A DNA stretch of 29,520 nucleotides from positions 1 to 29,520 of the forward strand of contig CAQOYX010000001.1 in assembly GCA_948852375.1 (NCBI GenBank), in the 5' to 3' direction. Positions 7,965 through 17,607 of the stretch are shown here, piece by piece (positions within the stretch are counted from its first letter, which is position 1; every line of letters begins with the position of its first letter). This DNA is from an uncultured Clostridia bacterium. GTDB lineage: Bacteria > Bacillota_A > Clostridia > TANB77 > CAG-508. Under the pieces are notes generated by a model, which did no database searches, was not told where the DNA came from, and saw only the letters and a list, made by a program, of their open reading frames with translations. The translations under genes were made by a program, and so were the position numbers.

Positions 7965-8889
7965 TTATTTATTTATGATTTTTACTTTCTTTGTTGTAAT
8001 GCCTCCCTCTTGGTTTTCTGCTGTTATTTCCATATTGCTTTCACCTTTTGGTAAAATTTGTGTATATTCAATAACCTTTTTATTTCCATAGTTTAATGTA
8101 TTTTCTTCACCATTTAATGTGTATTTTATTTCTTTCATTCCTTCTTCGTCTTCTGCTCTTATTATTAAATTATCTCCTTCTTTTTTGAAGCTTAATTTTG
8201 GACTGTTTACTCCTTTTACTTGTAATTCTTTTGTTGATACCTTATTATCTTCATTTACTGCTTCTACTTTTAATGTGTTTAGTCCTAATGGTATTTCTAC
8301 TATTTGTTCTATTTTTCCTGGTTCATTTGCATTTTTTTCTATTTTTGTTGGTTCATCATTGTTCCATGAATAATTAATGTATTGTAATCCTTTAGCATCT
8401 TGTACTGAAATTCTTATTTTTCTATCTTTTGTCATTACTAATTCTATTTCTGGTTTATCTGTTTCTTCTACTATATATTCTTTTTGGAATTTTGTTTCTG
8501 TTCCATTTATATCTATAACTGTTAAGTTTAAAGTGTTTGTTCCATATGGTAATTCTATTGTTTTTGATAAGCTTGTACTATTTTCTCCATCAATAGTCTT
8601 GTTTTCTTCTTCATTCCAATTATATACTATCTTTGAAATAGCCACTTCTCCATTTACTTCTATTAATACATTATCATCTTGTTTTTCAATGTTTACATTT
8701 GGCACTTTAGCTATTTGTTGGTTTTCTTTTGGAGTAAATATATCATTGTTCGTAATAAGATAATATCCGCCTAAAGCTATTAATACAACTGCAAATATAG
8801 CAATTGCTATGACAAAAAACTTTACTATTTTTCCTATTTCAATTGGTTTACTACTTTTACCGACTTTCTACTTGTAAAATTTGATTCAT
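7965..8889 (-). CDS. Membrane-anchored protein with Ig-like/beta-sandwich repeats
   Basis: 307 aa when the CGG site at 8859-8862 is skipped. The start is ATG 8889 with AAAGAGGGG upstream. Without the shift only a late GTG (8705) would be available and the membrane anchor would be lost. Residues 1-20 (MNQILQVES then GKSSKPIEIG) are cytosolic, followed by a membrane segment (FFVIAIAIFAVVLIALGG). Outside are about three beta-rich repeats of roughly 80 residues, each ending in phrases such as LPYGTNTLNLTV, IPLGLNTLKVEA and LPKGESNMEITA, typical of Ig-like/bacterial cadherin-like folds. It probably acts on the cell surface or in the wall; no enzymatic motif is seen. Confidence 0.75.
8859..8862 (-). 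other. +1 shift site CGGT (beta-repeat protein)
   Basis: Codon AGT, an extra C (plus-strand G 8862), then GGT. Without skipping, CGG is followed at once by TAA after ten codons. With it the start codon, ribosome site, anchor and repeats join into one frame. Confidence 0.85.
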
Positions 8890-8921
8890 TACATTTACCC
8901 CTCTTTCTAAATCTTGTAGAA

Positions 8922-8949
8922 ATTATATCATAAGCATTTTTAGTTGTAA
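8922..8949 (-). promoter_or_regulatory. Promoter of the beta-repeat protein gene
   Basis: On the minus strand, -35 TTACAA (8944-8949), a 16-base spacer and -10 TATAAT (8922-8927), about 33 bases before the ATG. Confidence 0.6.
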
Positions 8950-9047
8950 ATATGATATGAAAATAATTTTAATGATGTAACCTATTGCTATTTTTTCGTA
9001 TTAACATTATAATGTAAAAAACAAATTATTAGAAGTAAAAATTATAA

Positions 9048-9414
9048 CTATACGTAAACCCTCGTGAGGATGAAAAAAATGGTATTGATAAAACTTTTGT
9101 TACACCTGAAGAATTGCAGGCTTTAAGAGATGATGATAAAATTGCTTATGAATTTGAAATGTTGAAAAATACGTATGCGTATACATATGATGACATTAAT
9201 TCTAATAAAAATACTGTATTTGAATTGCATCATAACACTATATTTGACTTTAAAAAGGTATGCCCACATTTTTTAAAAATGAGATTATATCAAGCTATGA
9301 ACATTTTTATAATAATTCTTTAGATTATTCTCATTAGATAACGAAATTAATACATGGCATAATATTGATAATGCTTATATTAATTACATGAGAGGAGTTA
9401 GAATTTATGAGTAA
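9048..9414 (+). pseudogene. Gene remnant, unrecognised
   Basis: An open stretch without a start reads VNPREDEKNGIDKTF, then VTPEELQALRDDDKIAYEF, to about 9277. A one-base change then moves it to NEIISSYEHFYNNSLDYSH, and a further stretch NEINTWHNIDNAYINYMRG runs to a stop at 9412-9414. Several frames with natural-looking composition and no usable start point to the 3' part of a decayed gene, possibly mobile. Family not recognised. Confidence 0.45.
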
Positions 9415-9423
9415 ACAGCACAA

Positions 9424-9455
9424 AAAACCTTAAGGCAAAGCCTTAAGGTTTTTAT
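9424..9455. terminator. Bidirectional terminator after the DUF11 adhesin
   Basis: AAAACCTTAAGGC pairs with GCCTTAAGGTTTT across an AAA loop (13 bp), with T-runs on both strands. It ends the very long minus-strand adhesin transcript, whose stop codon is about 10 bases away. Confidence 0.92.
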
Positions 9456-9459
9456 TGTT

Positions 9460-12400
9460 TTATAGTACATATTTTTTAATAAGCATTACTCCACCTGCAA
9501 GTGTTGTTAGTATAATTACCCCTAACGTAATATACAGTCTTATCTCTCCTGTTTTTACTGATAGTATTACTGGTGCTTCATCTATATCGTCTTCACCTGG
9601 AACTAGGTTATCTGGTGTTGAATCTATATCTGGTGTTCCACTTTCATTGTGATCTTTACTTATTTCTGCTACATTGACTTTTAGTCCTAAGTTATCTTTA
9701 TCATTTATCCAGGTTAATACTATATCTACTGTTGCACTTTCTCCAGGTCTTAGTAGCGTGTTTTCTAGTTTTTTAGTTGTTACTACATCTTCTGCAAGTT
9801 GTTCCCAGTCTGGGTTATCTTCTTTTACAAATTTTAGTCCTTCTGGTATGTAGTCTTTTAGTTCTTTTACATATCCTTCTATTTCACCTTCATTGGTTAC
9901 TTTTATTTTGTATGCAAATTTTACTGTTACTTTGTTTAATTTTTTATCTTTTAGGTCTACTTTTACTACTGGTTCTGGGTTTTCATCTCCTGTGTGTCCA
10001 GTTTCGGTTATTGTCTTAGTATCACCTTCAATTACAATTGCTTGTGTTACCCATTTTTTAAGTGCTAAATCAAAGTATTTTACTTTTACTTTTTCTATGT
10101 CTATATCATCTTCATCTTCTTTACCATTGTCTGGTATTGAATCTATGTCATCTATTGGGGCTCCAGCTTCATCTGAATCTTCTGATATTTCTGCTGTATT
10201 TATTAATATCCTATCTGAAGTTTCTGGTTCTGTTACTTTGAATGCAATTTGCACATCTTTGTAGTCTGGGTTTTGTTCTGTTATTCCAAGGCTTGGATTG
10301 TATGCTTTTATTAGGTTTTCTCCATCGGTTTCTTCTTTTTCTTTTGATAGATAATCTGTTGTTATTTTTACTGCTTTTTCTATGTCTTCTGTTTCATTTT
10401 CCTGTTCATCTATCATTTTCCAAGCATATTTTTTGTTTGTTTCATTTTCAGGTAAATATTGTAGTCCTTTTGGCAAATCATCTGTAATTTCACTTGCATA
10501 ACCTGATAGTTTTCCTTCGTTGTAAACTCTTATGGTGTATGTTACTATGTTTCCATTTTCTACATCAACTGGCTCTTTTGTATGTGTATATTTTAGTTTT
10601 CCGTCTTCGACAATTTCTACTTTAGGATACCTGTTGTTTACATCTAAGTTGTTTACTTTTGTGATGAATTTTCTTAGTGCTAAATCGAAGTATACTAATT
10701 TTACATGTTCTACATCTATATCATCTTCTGTCATATCGTCATTTCCTGGTGTTGAGTCTGTATCATCTACTGGATCTCCATTTTCATCTTGGTCATCTGA
10801 AATTTGTGCTATATTTGTTAATATTTTGTTTGATGTTCCTGGTTCTATTACTTTGAAAGCTATTTTTATGTCTTTATAGTCTGGATTTTGGTTTGTTATT
10901 CCTTGTTCTTTATTGTATGCTTTTATTAAATTTAAACCTTCCCCTTTTTCTTTTGATAGATAGTCTGTTGTTACCTTTACTGCTTTTTCTATATCTTCTG
11001 TTTCATTTCCTTGTTCATCTATCATTTTCCAATTATATGTTTTGTTTATATCGTTTTCTGGTAAATATAATAACCCTTCTGGTAAATCATCTGTAATTTC
11101 AGATGCATATCCTGCAATTTCTCCTTCGTTGTATATTCTTAATGTGTATGTTACTATATCGTTTGTTTTTACTTCTACTGGTTCTTTTGTATGCTCATAT
11201 TTAATGTTTCCATCTTCTCCTATAGTAGGTATTGGAATTCTTGAAGTAACACTTGTATTGTTTACTGCTGTAATAAATTTTCTTAGTGATAAGTCAAATA
11301 TTTGTACTACTACTTTTTCGAAGTCGTCATCATCTTCCCAGCCTAGTACATAGTTTCCAACTGTTTCTTTTCCATTATATTCATTGTTTTTCTTGTCTTC
11401 AGGGAAGTTTTTCTTTTTAGAGTCTCTTTCTATTTCTTCTATTGTTTCATCTCCAAATTTATCTGTAAAATTTGTTATTTCTGCTATGTTTGTTATTATA
11501 TCCCCTGAATTTACATTTTTTGTTACTTTACAATTTATACTTACTTCTTTATATAATAGATTTTTTCCGTCAAATGCTTTTATTAAGTTTTCTTCCTCAT
11601 CAATATCTTTTGATAGATGATTTGTTTTTACTGTTCTTAAATTTATGTCATTTTCATCATATACCCAACCATTTGCAATGTTTTCTTCATCATCTTTTAA
11701 AAATTCTAAGTTTTCTGGCAAATAGTCTGTAATTTCAGTTGCATATCCATCAAGTTCGCCCTCATTATATACACGTATTGTATATGTTACTATGTCTCCT
11801 GCTTTTACTTGTAATGGTGTTTTTGGATGATTGTATATTGCAGTTTGGCTTTCTCCACTAGCAAGTTTTGTTATATCTTCCTTCGGAACTCTACTTTCTT
11901 CTGGAGCTCTTCCATTAACTTTTGTAATGAATTTTCGAAGTGATAAATCAAAGTCTTTTCCTGGTAGTATTACTACTTCAAAATCATCATCATCTTCTTG
12001 TCCTAGTACATAGTTTCCGTCTTTTTCTTTTCCATTGTATGTATTGTTTTTCTTGTCACTTGGAAAATTTGCTTTAGTAGAATCTCTATCTGTATTTATT
12101 TCTTCTTCTAGCTCACTGTCATAATATTTTGTTATTTCTGCTATGTTTACTAGTCTTTGGTCTTCTTGTTTTATTTTTTTAGTTATTTTACATCTTATTG
12201 TTACACTTTCACTTTCTGGTGTTCCTCCATTGTATTTGTTTAATACTGTTTTTGCTTTGTTTGTTATTGTTACTGTACTTGTTCCATCTGTATTTTTTGT
12301 AGCAACTGCTGTATATTTATTTGTTGGAGATACTAGTTCTACAAATTCTATTCCTGCTGGCAAATAATCTTTTATTTCTCCTGCATATCCTGCTTTTTCT

Positions 12401-14536
12401 CCTTCATTATATACTGTTAATGTGTATTCTATTAGGCTGTTTGTTTCTACTTCTAATGGAACTTTTGAATGATTGTATTTTGCTGTTGTCTTTGTTTTGT
12501 TTTGTAAGTTTGTTGCATCTACTTGTGGTAATCTATTCGTTATTGATTCATTTCCTATTTTTGTTATTGATTTTCTTAGGGCTAAATCAATATACTTTCC
12601 TGGTAATATTACTGGTTCAAAATCATCATCATCTTGCTGACCTGGTACATAGTTTCCATCTTGTCCATTTCCATTATATGTATTATTTTTCATGTTAATT
12701 GGAAAGTTACTAATTTGTGAATCTCTATCTGCATCTTTTTCCATGTTACTTTCACTATCAAAATATTTTGTTATTTCTGCTATATTTACTAGTCTTTGAT
12801 CTGTAGTAGTTGCTTGTTTTATTACTTTACATCTAATTGTAACACTTTCATTTTGTGGCGTTCCTGTAGTGTATCTATTTAATACTGTTCTTCCTGTATT
12901 GGTTATTGTTACTGTAGTTGTTCCATCTGTATTTTTTGTAGATGTTGCTGTATATTTATCCCTTGGCGACACTAATTCTACAAATTCTATTCCTTCTGGT
13001 AAGTAATCATTTATCTTAGCAGCATATCCATTTTTTTGCCCTTCATTAAATATTGTTATTGTATATTCTATTATATCATTTGTTTCTACTGATAATGGAG
13101 TTTTAGTACTATTATATTTTGCTGTAGTTGCTGTTTTATTTTGTAAATTTGTATAATCTACTTGTGGTAATCTATTCGTTATTGATTCATTTCCTATTTT
13201 TGTTATCGATTTTCTTAATGCTAGATCTAGGTATCTTGGTTCTGGTAAAGGTATTTCTACATTATCAGAATAATTTTTAGATATTTTTTCAACAAGTACA
13301 ACTGGTTGTTCTTGCACAGATGTACTTTGACTTGTTGTATAATATGTAGCTTCTGTTGTCCCATATGTTCCTTTTATTTCAAATGCCACTTTTTTAATAC
13401 TTGTATTTATTGGTAAACTTATATAAAAGTTTTGTCCTACTCTAATTTTATTATCTGTAATAACTTGTTTATTAGCATCTAATAATTGGTTCTCACTAGA
13501 AAAATTTATTGTATTTCCATTTTGATCTTTAAATTTTGCTTCTGTTATATTATAACTTTTTCCTGTATCTACACTAATGCTTAATGGACCTACTATATAT
13601 TTTTCTCCAACTTGTTCTGCTATATAATTTGATTTATTTAATGTTATTGGAGATCCTACAGTTTGACTGTAATTATAATTTGCATTTGCATTATTTATAA
13701 AGTATCTATATAAATCTTCAGCTTGATTTTGTCGCGTTGTACCTAATTGTGTATCAGCTACTGGGTCATTTTCTAAGTCTGCAAAGCTTCTATAATTACT
13801 ATCTAGCCCATTCCAATTATTGAATAATAATGTTGGTAGTATAGGTTGCCCACTAGAATTATTATTATGATATACTTTTGTATGATTTTCATATTCATCA
13901 TTTGGATTTGTAAAATACCATAGTGCTAATTGTTGTACTACTTCTATATCATCATCTGTTAATAATATTCCAACATCATATCTTGTAATTCCTGCTACTT
14001 GCATTAATTCCTCTTTATGTGTTATTGCATCCTCTGATTTTGGTAAATACATGTTATCTATAATCCACATAATTTTATTATAGGTTTCTTGTGATATTGC
14101 AGTATCTCCTTTATATGTATTAATTGCATTTAATTTTGCAATTACTTCACTTGCTTGTGTTTTCATGTTAAGACTTGTATCATATATCTTTCTTATATTT
14201 GATACATTTCCGTGTAGTAGAATTTGTTACAAAACCATGTTCTGCTTTTATACAATAAAATGCATTATTGTAGTTAACTACATCACTTCCTGTTCCAGAA
14301 TATGATATTATTTTCCATATTTTTTTAGTTACTGTATTACCTGCTTTTGCTCCTATTCCATATGCTGCACCTCCAGTTTTCCCCTCATTTCTCATTTGTT
14401 CTGTAAATTCTCTTACATTTGTTATTCCTAATACATAACTTGAATTTGCAGCAAAAGTATTTGTACTAACTGTACAACTTACAAGTAGTAAAGTTAATAT
14501 TAGAATTAACATCCAAATAACTCTTTTTGTTTTCAT
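9460..14536 (-). CDS. Giant surface protein: thioester (TQXA) domain plus six DUF11-type repeats
   Basis: About 1,691 aa when the CGG site at 14209-14212 is skipped. The start is ATG 14536 (AAAGGA upstream). Signal sequence: MKTKRVIWM, a hydrophobic run, then LLVSC (which could be a lipobox) or a cut after FAA. The first 300 residues look like a thioester domain: Cys95 in AFYCIKAEHGF, and the partner Gln near residue 201 in VVQQLALWYFTN. Such domains form an internal Cys-Gln thioester that bonds host targets. Six repeats of about 205-219 residues follow, each opening with DLALRKSITK, DLSLRKFITK or similar (plus-strand positions near 13210, 12575, 11940, 11285, 10675 and 10055) and holding phrases like EYTITIFNEGQ, YLPEGIEFV and DRDS; these are DUF11/SpaA-like stalk units. 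The C-terminus is a single membrane helix (YITLGVIILTTLAGGVML) with a short basic tail and no clear LPXTG. It probably forms a long stalk carrying the thioester head at its tip. Confidence 0.88.
14209..14212 (-). other. +1 shift site CGGA (thioester adhesin)
   Basis: Codon ACA, an extra C (plus-strand G 14212), then GGA. The shift joins the signal peptide and reactive Cys (upstream frame) to the Gln and stalk (downstream frame), at HGFVTNSTT then GNVSNIRK. Unshifted, the product would be a dead fragment of about 117 residues. Confidence 0.9.
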
Positions 14537-14568
14537 TTTGAACTTCATCCTTTCTATATGGCACAAAT

Positions 14569-14594
14569 CCAAATAAATACTTTTATTCATTTGG
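14569..14594 (-). other. Hairpin in the 5' UTR of the adhesin mRNA
   Basis: CCAAATGAATA pairs with TATTTATTTGG (minus-strand reading, one G-T pair) around AAAG. It lies about 33 bases upstream of the ATG, with ACCTCC just before it. It may protect or tune the long mRNA. Confidence 0.4.
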
Positions 14595-14645
14595 AGGTTA
14601 TTTTAAGCCTTTATCCTTCCTTTAATTAGTAAATATACTATTTAT

Positions 14646-14674
14646 ATTTTACTTTGCTTAATTTGCAATGTCAA
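14646..14674 (-). promoter_or_regulatory. Strong promoter of the adhesin gene
   Basis: On the minus strand, -35 TTGACA (14669-14674), a 17-base spacer and -10 TAAAAT (14646-14651), giving a leader of about 100 bases. In the rest of 14675-14871 I see nothing but AT-rich spacer. Confidence 0.75.
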
Positions 14675-14871
14675 TAGTAGTTTTTACCATTTTTTTGTAG
14701 TGATTTTCTATAAAAAAATAGCTCCTACGGATGCTTATCTTTATAAAACATTTTCTAAAAATACCCAATCATTACAATTATATAACATTTTTGTAATAAT
14801 TTCAACCAATTATGTAAAATATCTTTAAGATTTTTGGTATGCGTAGAGTTTGATATTTTTTCATTTTCATC

Positions 14872-14900
14872 TTGACTTATTAATATTTTTTTGTTATTAT
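14872..14900 (+). promoter_or_regulatory. Promoter of the tRNA pair
   Basis: -35 TTGACT (14872-14877), a 17-base spacer and -10 TATTAT (14895-14900), with the first tRNA starting 26 bases further on. Confidence 0.65.
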
Positions 14901-14925
14901 AAGAGTACTTTATTAAAAATAATTT

Positions 14926-14999
14926 GCAGGTATAGTTTAGTGGTAAAATAAAACCTTGCCAAGGTTTAGTTACGAGTTCGATTCTCGTTACCTGCTCCA
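14926..14999 (+). tRNA. tRNA-Gly (anticodon GCC)
   Basis: Acceptor GCAGGTA pairs with TACCTGC. The anticodon stem AAACC/GGTTT holds the 7-base loop TTGCCAA with anticodon GCC. The T arm is ACGAG-TTCGATT-CTCGT. CCA is encoded. It reads GGC and GGT. The loop has the normal seven bases, so it is not an obvious four-base reader. Confidence 0.95.
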
Positions 15000-15082
15000 T
15001 AATTCCAAATTTTATAAATTGTAAGTGAATAGAGAAAATTTTTGGTACTATTTTTATAAAACATTCATATAATTAAATATAT

Positions 15083-15157
15083 GGTGTTGTAGCCAAGTGG
15101 TAAGGCACGAGTCTGCAAAACTCTGATTCGGCGGTTCAAATCCGCCCAACACCTCCA
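15083..15157 (+). tRNA. tRNA-Cys (anticodon GCA)
   Basis: Acceptor GGTGTTG pairs with CAACACC. The anticodon loop is CTGCAAA with GCA. The T arm is GGCGG-TTCAAAT-CCGCC. CCA is encoded. It lies 83 bases after tRNA-Gly and is probably cotranscribed with it. Confidence 0.95.
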
Positions 15158-15164
15158 ACGACGT

Positions 15165-15190
15165 ATCTGTTCGAACTAAATTGAACAGAT
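15165..15190 (+). other. 8-bp inverted repeat after tRNA-Cys
   Basis: ATCTGTTC pairs with GAACAGAT around a 10-base loop, directly after the tRNA 3' end. It could guide 3' processing or be a protein site. Confidence 0.4.
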
Positions 15191-15197
15191 AGACATG

Positions 15198-15229
15198 AAA
15201 ATCAATCAGTAAAATGGTTGATTTTTTTG
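15198..15229 (+). terminator. Terminator of the tRNA operon
   Basis: AAAATCAATCA (15198-15208) pairs with TGGTTGATTTT (15215-15225, one G-T pair), loop GTAAAA, followed by a T-run. Confidence 0.88.
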
Positions 15230-15279
15230 TTGCCTAAAAACAATATAAAAATCATCCAAACGAAAGGATGGTGTTTGAA

Positions 15280-15486
15280 ATGAAGATAATTAAACAAGAA
15301 CTAGAATTTGAGGAATGTCTAAAACAGCGACTTGAATTTATATGTGAGTTTTCCAAAACTACTCCTACTTTTATCAATGGTAGTATTAGAAAACTAGATA
15401 AAACTAATCTTACATATATTGAGCCACATAAAGTGATTATCAAAAATGTTACTTTTTTAGTTTTTAATTATTCTAATGATATATAA
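15280..15486 (+). CDS. Small protein, unknown function
   Basis: 68 aa from ATG 15280, 13 bases after AAAGG. An in-frame ATG at 15268 abuts the ribosome site and is less likely. Sequence MKIIKQELEFEECLKQRL then PTFINGSIRKLD; soluble and charged, with no motif that I recognise. It sits just upstream of the RNA switch candidate and the 15573 gene, with which it may form an operon of mobile origin. Confidence 0.5.
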   Translation: MKIIKQELEFEECLKQRLEFICEFSKTTPTFINGSIRKLDKTNLTYIEPHKVIIKNVTFLVFNYSNDI

Positions 15487-15506
15487 TAAAGTTAGTAACA
15501 TTGTTG

Positions 15507-15565
15507 TTGCACCTTTGAAAATGTAAACTTTCGGAGGTGCAAACCTCCGAACAATTATAAGGAGG
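15507..15565 (+). promoter_or_regulatory. Candidate translational attenuator with mutually exclusive hairpins
   Basis: Four ordered segments: 1 (15507-15520, TTGCACCTTTGAAA), 2 (15529-15542, TTTCGGAGGTGCAA), 3 (15543-15551, ACCTCCGAA) and 4 (the GGAGG of the ribosome site near 15560-15564). 1 pairs with 2 over 14 bp (two G-T). The end of 2 with 3 forms a perfect 9-bp hairpin with a GCAA tetraloop. If 1-2 forms, the CCTCC of segment 3 is free to pair with and hide the ribosome site; if 2-3 forms, the ribosome site is open. The loop of hairpin 1 holds a minimal ATG-TAA. This is the logic of erm-type attenuators and expression-platform riboswitches; the ligand or trigger is unknown. Confidence 0.55.
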
Positions 15566-15572
15566 AATCATT

Positions 15573-15969
15573 ATGACATTATTGACACTATTTAGCAATG
15601 CACTCAAAGAACTCCCAGCGGTTTCAGAAAATTTGAAAGATTTGATAATGATGCAAGGTTGGTCTAAAGAAAGGTCTCAGCAAGCCATTTCAATTATTCA
15701 ACAGATTAAAAAGGGCGACGTGATTGAAAAGGGCTTATGCTTATCTTACAGTTATGTAGTGTTATCTCGGTTAACAATTACCCTTTCTCCAAGTGAATGT
15801 GGCATTGATAATGCAACATTTGAACCTGAAAATATACTTCAAGGAGATAAGTACATTAAGGGATTTGTTGGCTGATATAAATCGTATATCTATAGATATT
15901 AAATTTTCTTTCGGCGGACACGACTATGATAATGATGTATGCACATTTGACATCAGTTGGGAATTTTAA
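15573..15969 (+). pseudogene. Small unknown gene with one frame break
   Basis: Starts at ATG 15573 after AAGGAGG with good spacing. The first frame (MTLLTLFSNALKELPAV, then QQAISIIQQIKKGD) runs to a TGA at 15873. The next frame continues naturally as STLRDLLADINRISIDIKF and CTFDISWEF to TAA 15967-15969. A single missing A near 15852 (GATAAGTACA for GATAAAAGTACA-like) explains it, giving an original protein of about 131 aa. This break is not a CGG site. An in-frame CGG at 15768-15770 reads as Arg in the natural protein; a +1 shift there would hit TAA at once. Function unknown. GC-richer codon use suggests recent transfer. Confidence 0.5.
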
Positions 15970-16009
15970 AGTAGTAGCAAGAAATCTAATAAACTTTAGA
16001 TTTTTAAAA

Positions 16010-16528
16010 TTAATTTTTAATAGTTAATAATGAATCAACCTCATCTATTAATAATGCACATACACCTAAATTATTTAATTTATAAACATTGTCTTCAATG
16101 TCATCTACAAATAATATTTCAGTTAAGTCACAATTATTAGCCTTCTGAATAATTTTTACAGCATTTGTTTTTCTTTCTTGTGGATAACAAGCAATAACTT
16201 CTATATCATTTCCATAATGGTTATGAATGAAATTTTGTTTAGCTTTGAAATGAAACGAAAATTTCATTCCAGTTAAGCAATATAATTTGGAACCATTATT
16301 TCTTAAAATGTTAATAATTTTATATAATGAATCTGATTTATTACAAGACTCAATATTCTCATAAAAGGTTTCTAGATTTAAATAAGCATTTAAATAAAAA
16401 TTCAAATATGTTTCTTCATTTTCAGAACGCTGCTTTAAAAAATCTCTATCCTTATGAATTGCTAATGTATCATCAAAATCAAAAATTGCAACTTTAATAT
16501 TATCTAAATTTCCACCTATATCATTCAT
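16010..16528 (-). CDS. HAD-superfamily hydrolase
   Basis: 172 aa, ATG 16528 with GAGGT upstream. The haloacid dehalogenase motifs are in order: I, IFDFDDTLA (nucleophile Asp17, acid Asp19); II, LYCLTGM (Thr); III, Lys in ERKTNAV; IV, LFVDDIEDN. The small cap lies between motifs I and II. Such enzymes remove phosphate from small metabolites; the substrate is not deducible. It stands alone between the accessory gene and the transposase remnant. Confidence 0.85.
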   Translation of the reverse strand: MNDIGGNLDNIKVAIFDFDDTLAIHKDRDFLKQRSENEETYLNFYLNAYLNLETFYENIESCNKSDSLYKIINILRNNGSKLYCLTGMKFSFHFKAKQNFIHNHYGNDIEVIACYPQERKTNAVKIIQKANNCDLTEILFVDDIEDNVYKLNNLGVCALLIDEVDSLLTIKN

Positions 16529-16691
16529 TTTTTTACCTCGTTTCTTTATTTTGTACTTTTAATTATGGCGAATTTACCGTAATTAAATTTATTCATTTAG
16601 TTCTAAATTTTTCTTTTTTTCTTCATTGCATCAACTAATTTTGTCCTTGTATCAAATGTAATTTATAACTAGAAAAAAATATTTTTATTAA

Positions 16692-17033
16692 TTTCCATTT
16701 AAAATAGAATGTATACAAACAGATAATGGGTTTGAATTTACTAATAGATTAAGCTTGTATGAAACAAACAAGAAGACAATGTTTGAGAAGAAACTAGAAG
16801 AATTAGGAATAAAACACAAATTAATAAAGCCAAAAACACCAAGGCACAATGGAAAAGTAGAAAGAAGTCATAGAAAAGATCAAGAAAGATTTTATTATAA
16901 TAAAGTATTTTGCAGTTTTGAAGACTTTAAAAACAGATTAAAATATTGGGAGAAAGTATATAATGATTTTCCAATGAAGCCATTAAAATGGCTAAGTCCA
17001 AACGAAAAATATTTAGAATATGTAAAAGGTTAA
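16692..17033 (+). pseudogene. C-terminal remnant of a DDE transposase (IS3/IS481-like)
   Basis: The frame opens at 16692 without a start and reads QTDNGFEFTNR (second catalytic Asp), KPKTPRHNGKVERSHRKDQ (catalytic Glu in GKVERSH), then NDFPMKPLKWLSPNEKYL to a stop at 17033. The N-terminal two-thirds of the rve-type core is gone. The TGACATATGTTTGACAAACC stretch at about 17087-17106 may be the right end of the element; no left end is found. An internal TTG at 16755 is not a real start. Confidence 0.8.
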
Positions 17034-17140
17034 AGTACAGACAAGGCATACTTGGTATTTCAACTATAGTTATTTCTAAGAAAGTGTGACATATGTTTGA
17101 CAAACCTACAAATATACAAAGAAACTAATAAAAAAAATAC

Positions 17141-17169
17141 TTGATTTTTTAAAAAATATGTAGTAAAAT
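17141..17169 (+). promoter_or_regulatory. rpsO promoter
   Basis: -35 TTGATT (17141-17146), a 17-base spacer and -10 TAAAAT (17164-17169). The leader of about 80 bases can pair CCTTA (17184-17188) with TAAGG (17228-17232) just before the ribosome site, where S15 autoregulation is known in other bacteria; whether it applies here is inference. Confidence 0.65.
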
Positions 17170-17256
17170 AATACATGTTAAAACCTTATACTTAGCAAAA
17201 GGATAAAAACTCTACTTTTACTCAGTTTAAGGAATATTATATAGGAGGAGTCTAAT

Positions 17257-17520
17257 ATGACAAAGGAAAGAAAGGAAGAAATTATTAATACTTATAAAAG
17301 AGATGAAAAAGACACTGGTTCTCCAGAAGTTCAAATTGCTCTTTTAACTCAAAGGATTACAGAATTAACAGAACATTTAAAAGTGCATGTTAAAGATAAT
17401 CATTCAAGAAGAGGTCTTTTAAAAATGGTTGGTAAAAGAAGAAATTTACTAAACTACTTGTCTAAAAGAGATATTGAAAGATATAGAGATATCGTTGATA
17501 AATTAGGATTACGTAAATAA
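17257..17520 (+). CDS. rpsO: 30S ribosomal protein S15
   Basis: 87 aa, the usual length, ATG after TAGGAGG. Contains the S15 features [21 protein letters not shown] and KRRNLLNYL, which bind the 16S rRNA three-way junction (h20-h22). It is followed by pnp, the classic rpsO-pnp pair. Confidence 0.98.
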   Translation: MTKERKEEIINTYKRDEKDTGSPEVQIALLTQRITELTEHLKVHVKDNHSRRGLLKMVGKRRNLLNYLSKRDIERYRDIVDKLGLRK

Positions 17521-17527
17521 TTAAATG

Positions 17528-17558
17528 TAGGGTGTTTAATAAAATTTTAAACACCCTA
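17528..17558 (+). other. Stable hairpin in the rpsO-pnp gap
   Basis: A perfect 12-bp stem TAGGGTGTTTAA (17528-17539) with TTAAACACCCTA (17547-17558), 7-base loop. No T-run follows, so it is a weak terminator at best. It may be a processing or stability hairpin protecting the rpsO 3' end. Confidence 0.65.
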
Positions 17559-17607
17559 TAATGTATAATAAGTATATAAAGATAATTATGAATTAGAAGT
17601 AGCTTGT

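Noticed and set aside
9777..12698. Plus-strand hydrophobic reading frames across the adhesin gene
   Set aside because: Leu/Phe/Ser-rich antisense shadows of the repetitive minus-strand DUF11 gene.
10000..13250. Repeats of about 640 bases as CRISPR or satellite DNA
   Set aside because: They encode diverged DUF11 protein repeats; no short identical repeats with unique spacers are present.
14755..15000. Minus-strand reading frame covering tRNA-Gly
   Set aside because: Its start lies in the antisense of the tRNA; chance frame.
15083..15157. tRNA-Cys or tRNA-Gly as the quadruplet decoder
   Set aside because: Both have normal seven-base anticodon loops; any CGGN-reading tRNA would have to lie outside the window.
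15840..15880. Frame break in the 15573 gene as a +1 CGG event
   Set aside because: No CGG lies at the break; the in-frame CGG upstream leads directly to a stop if shifted. A missing A explains it.
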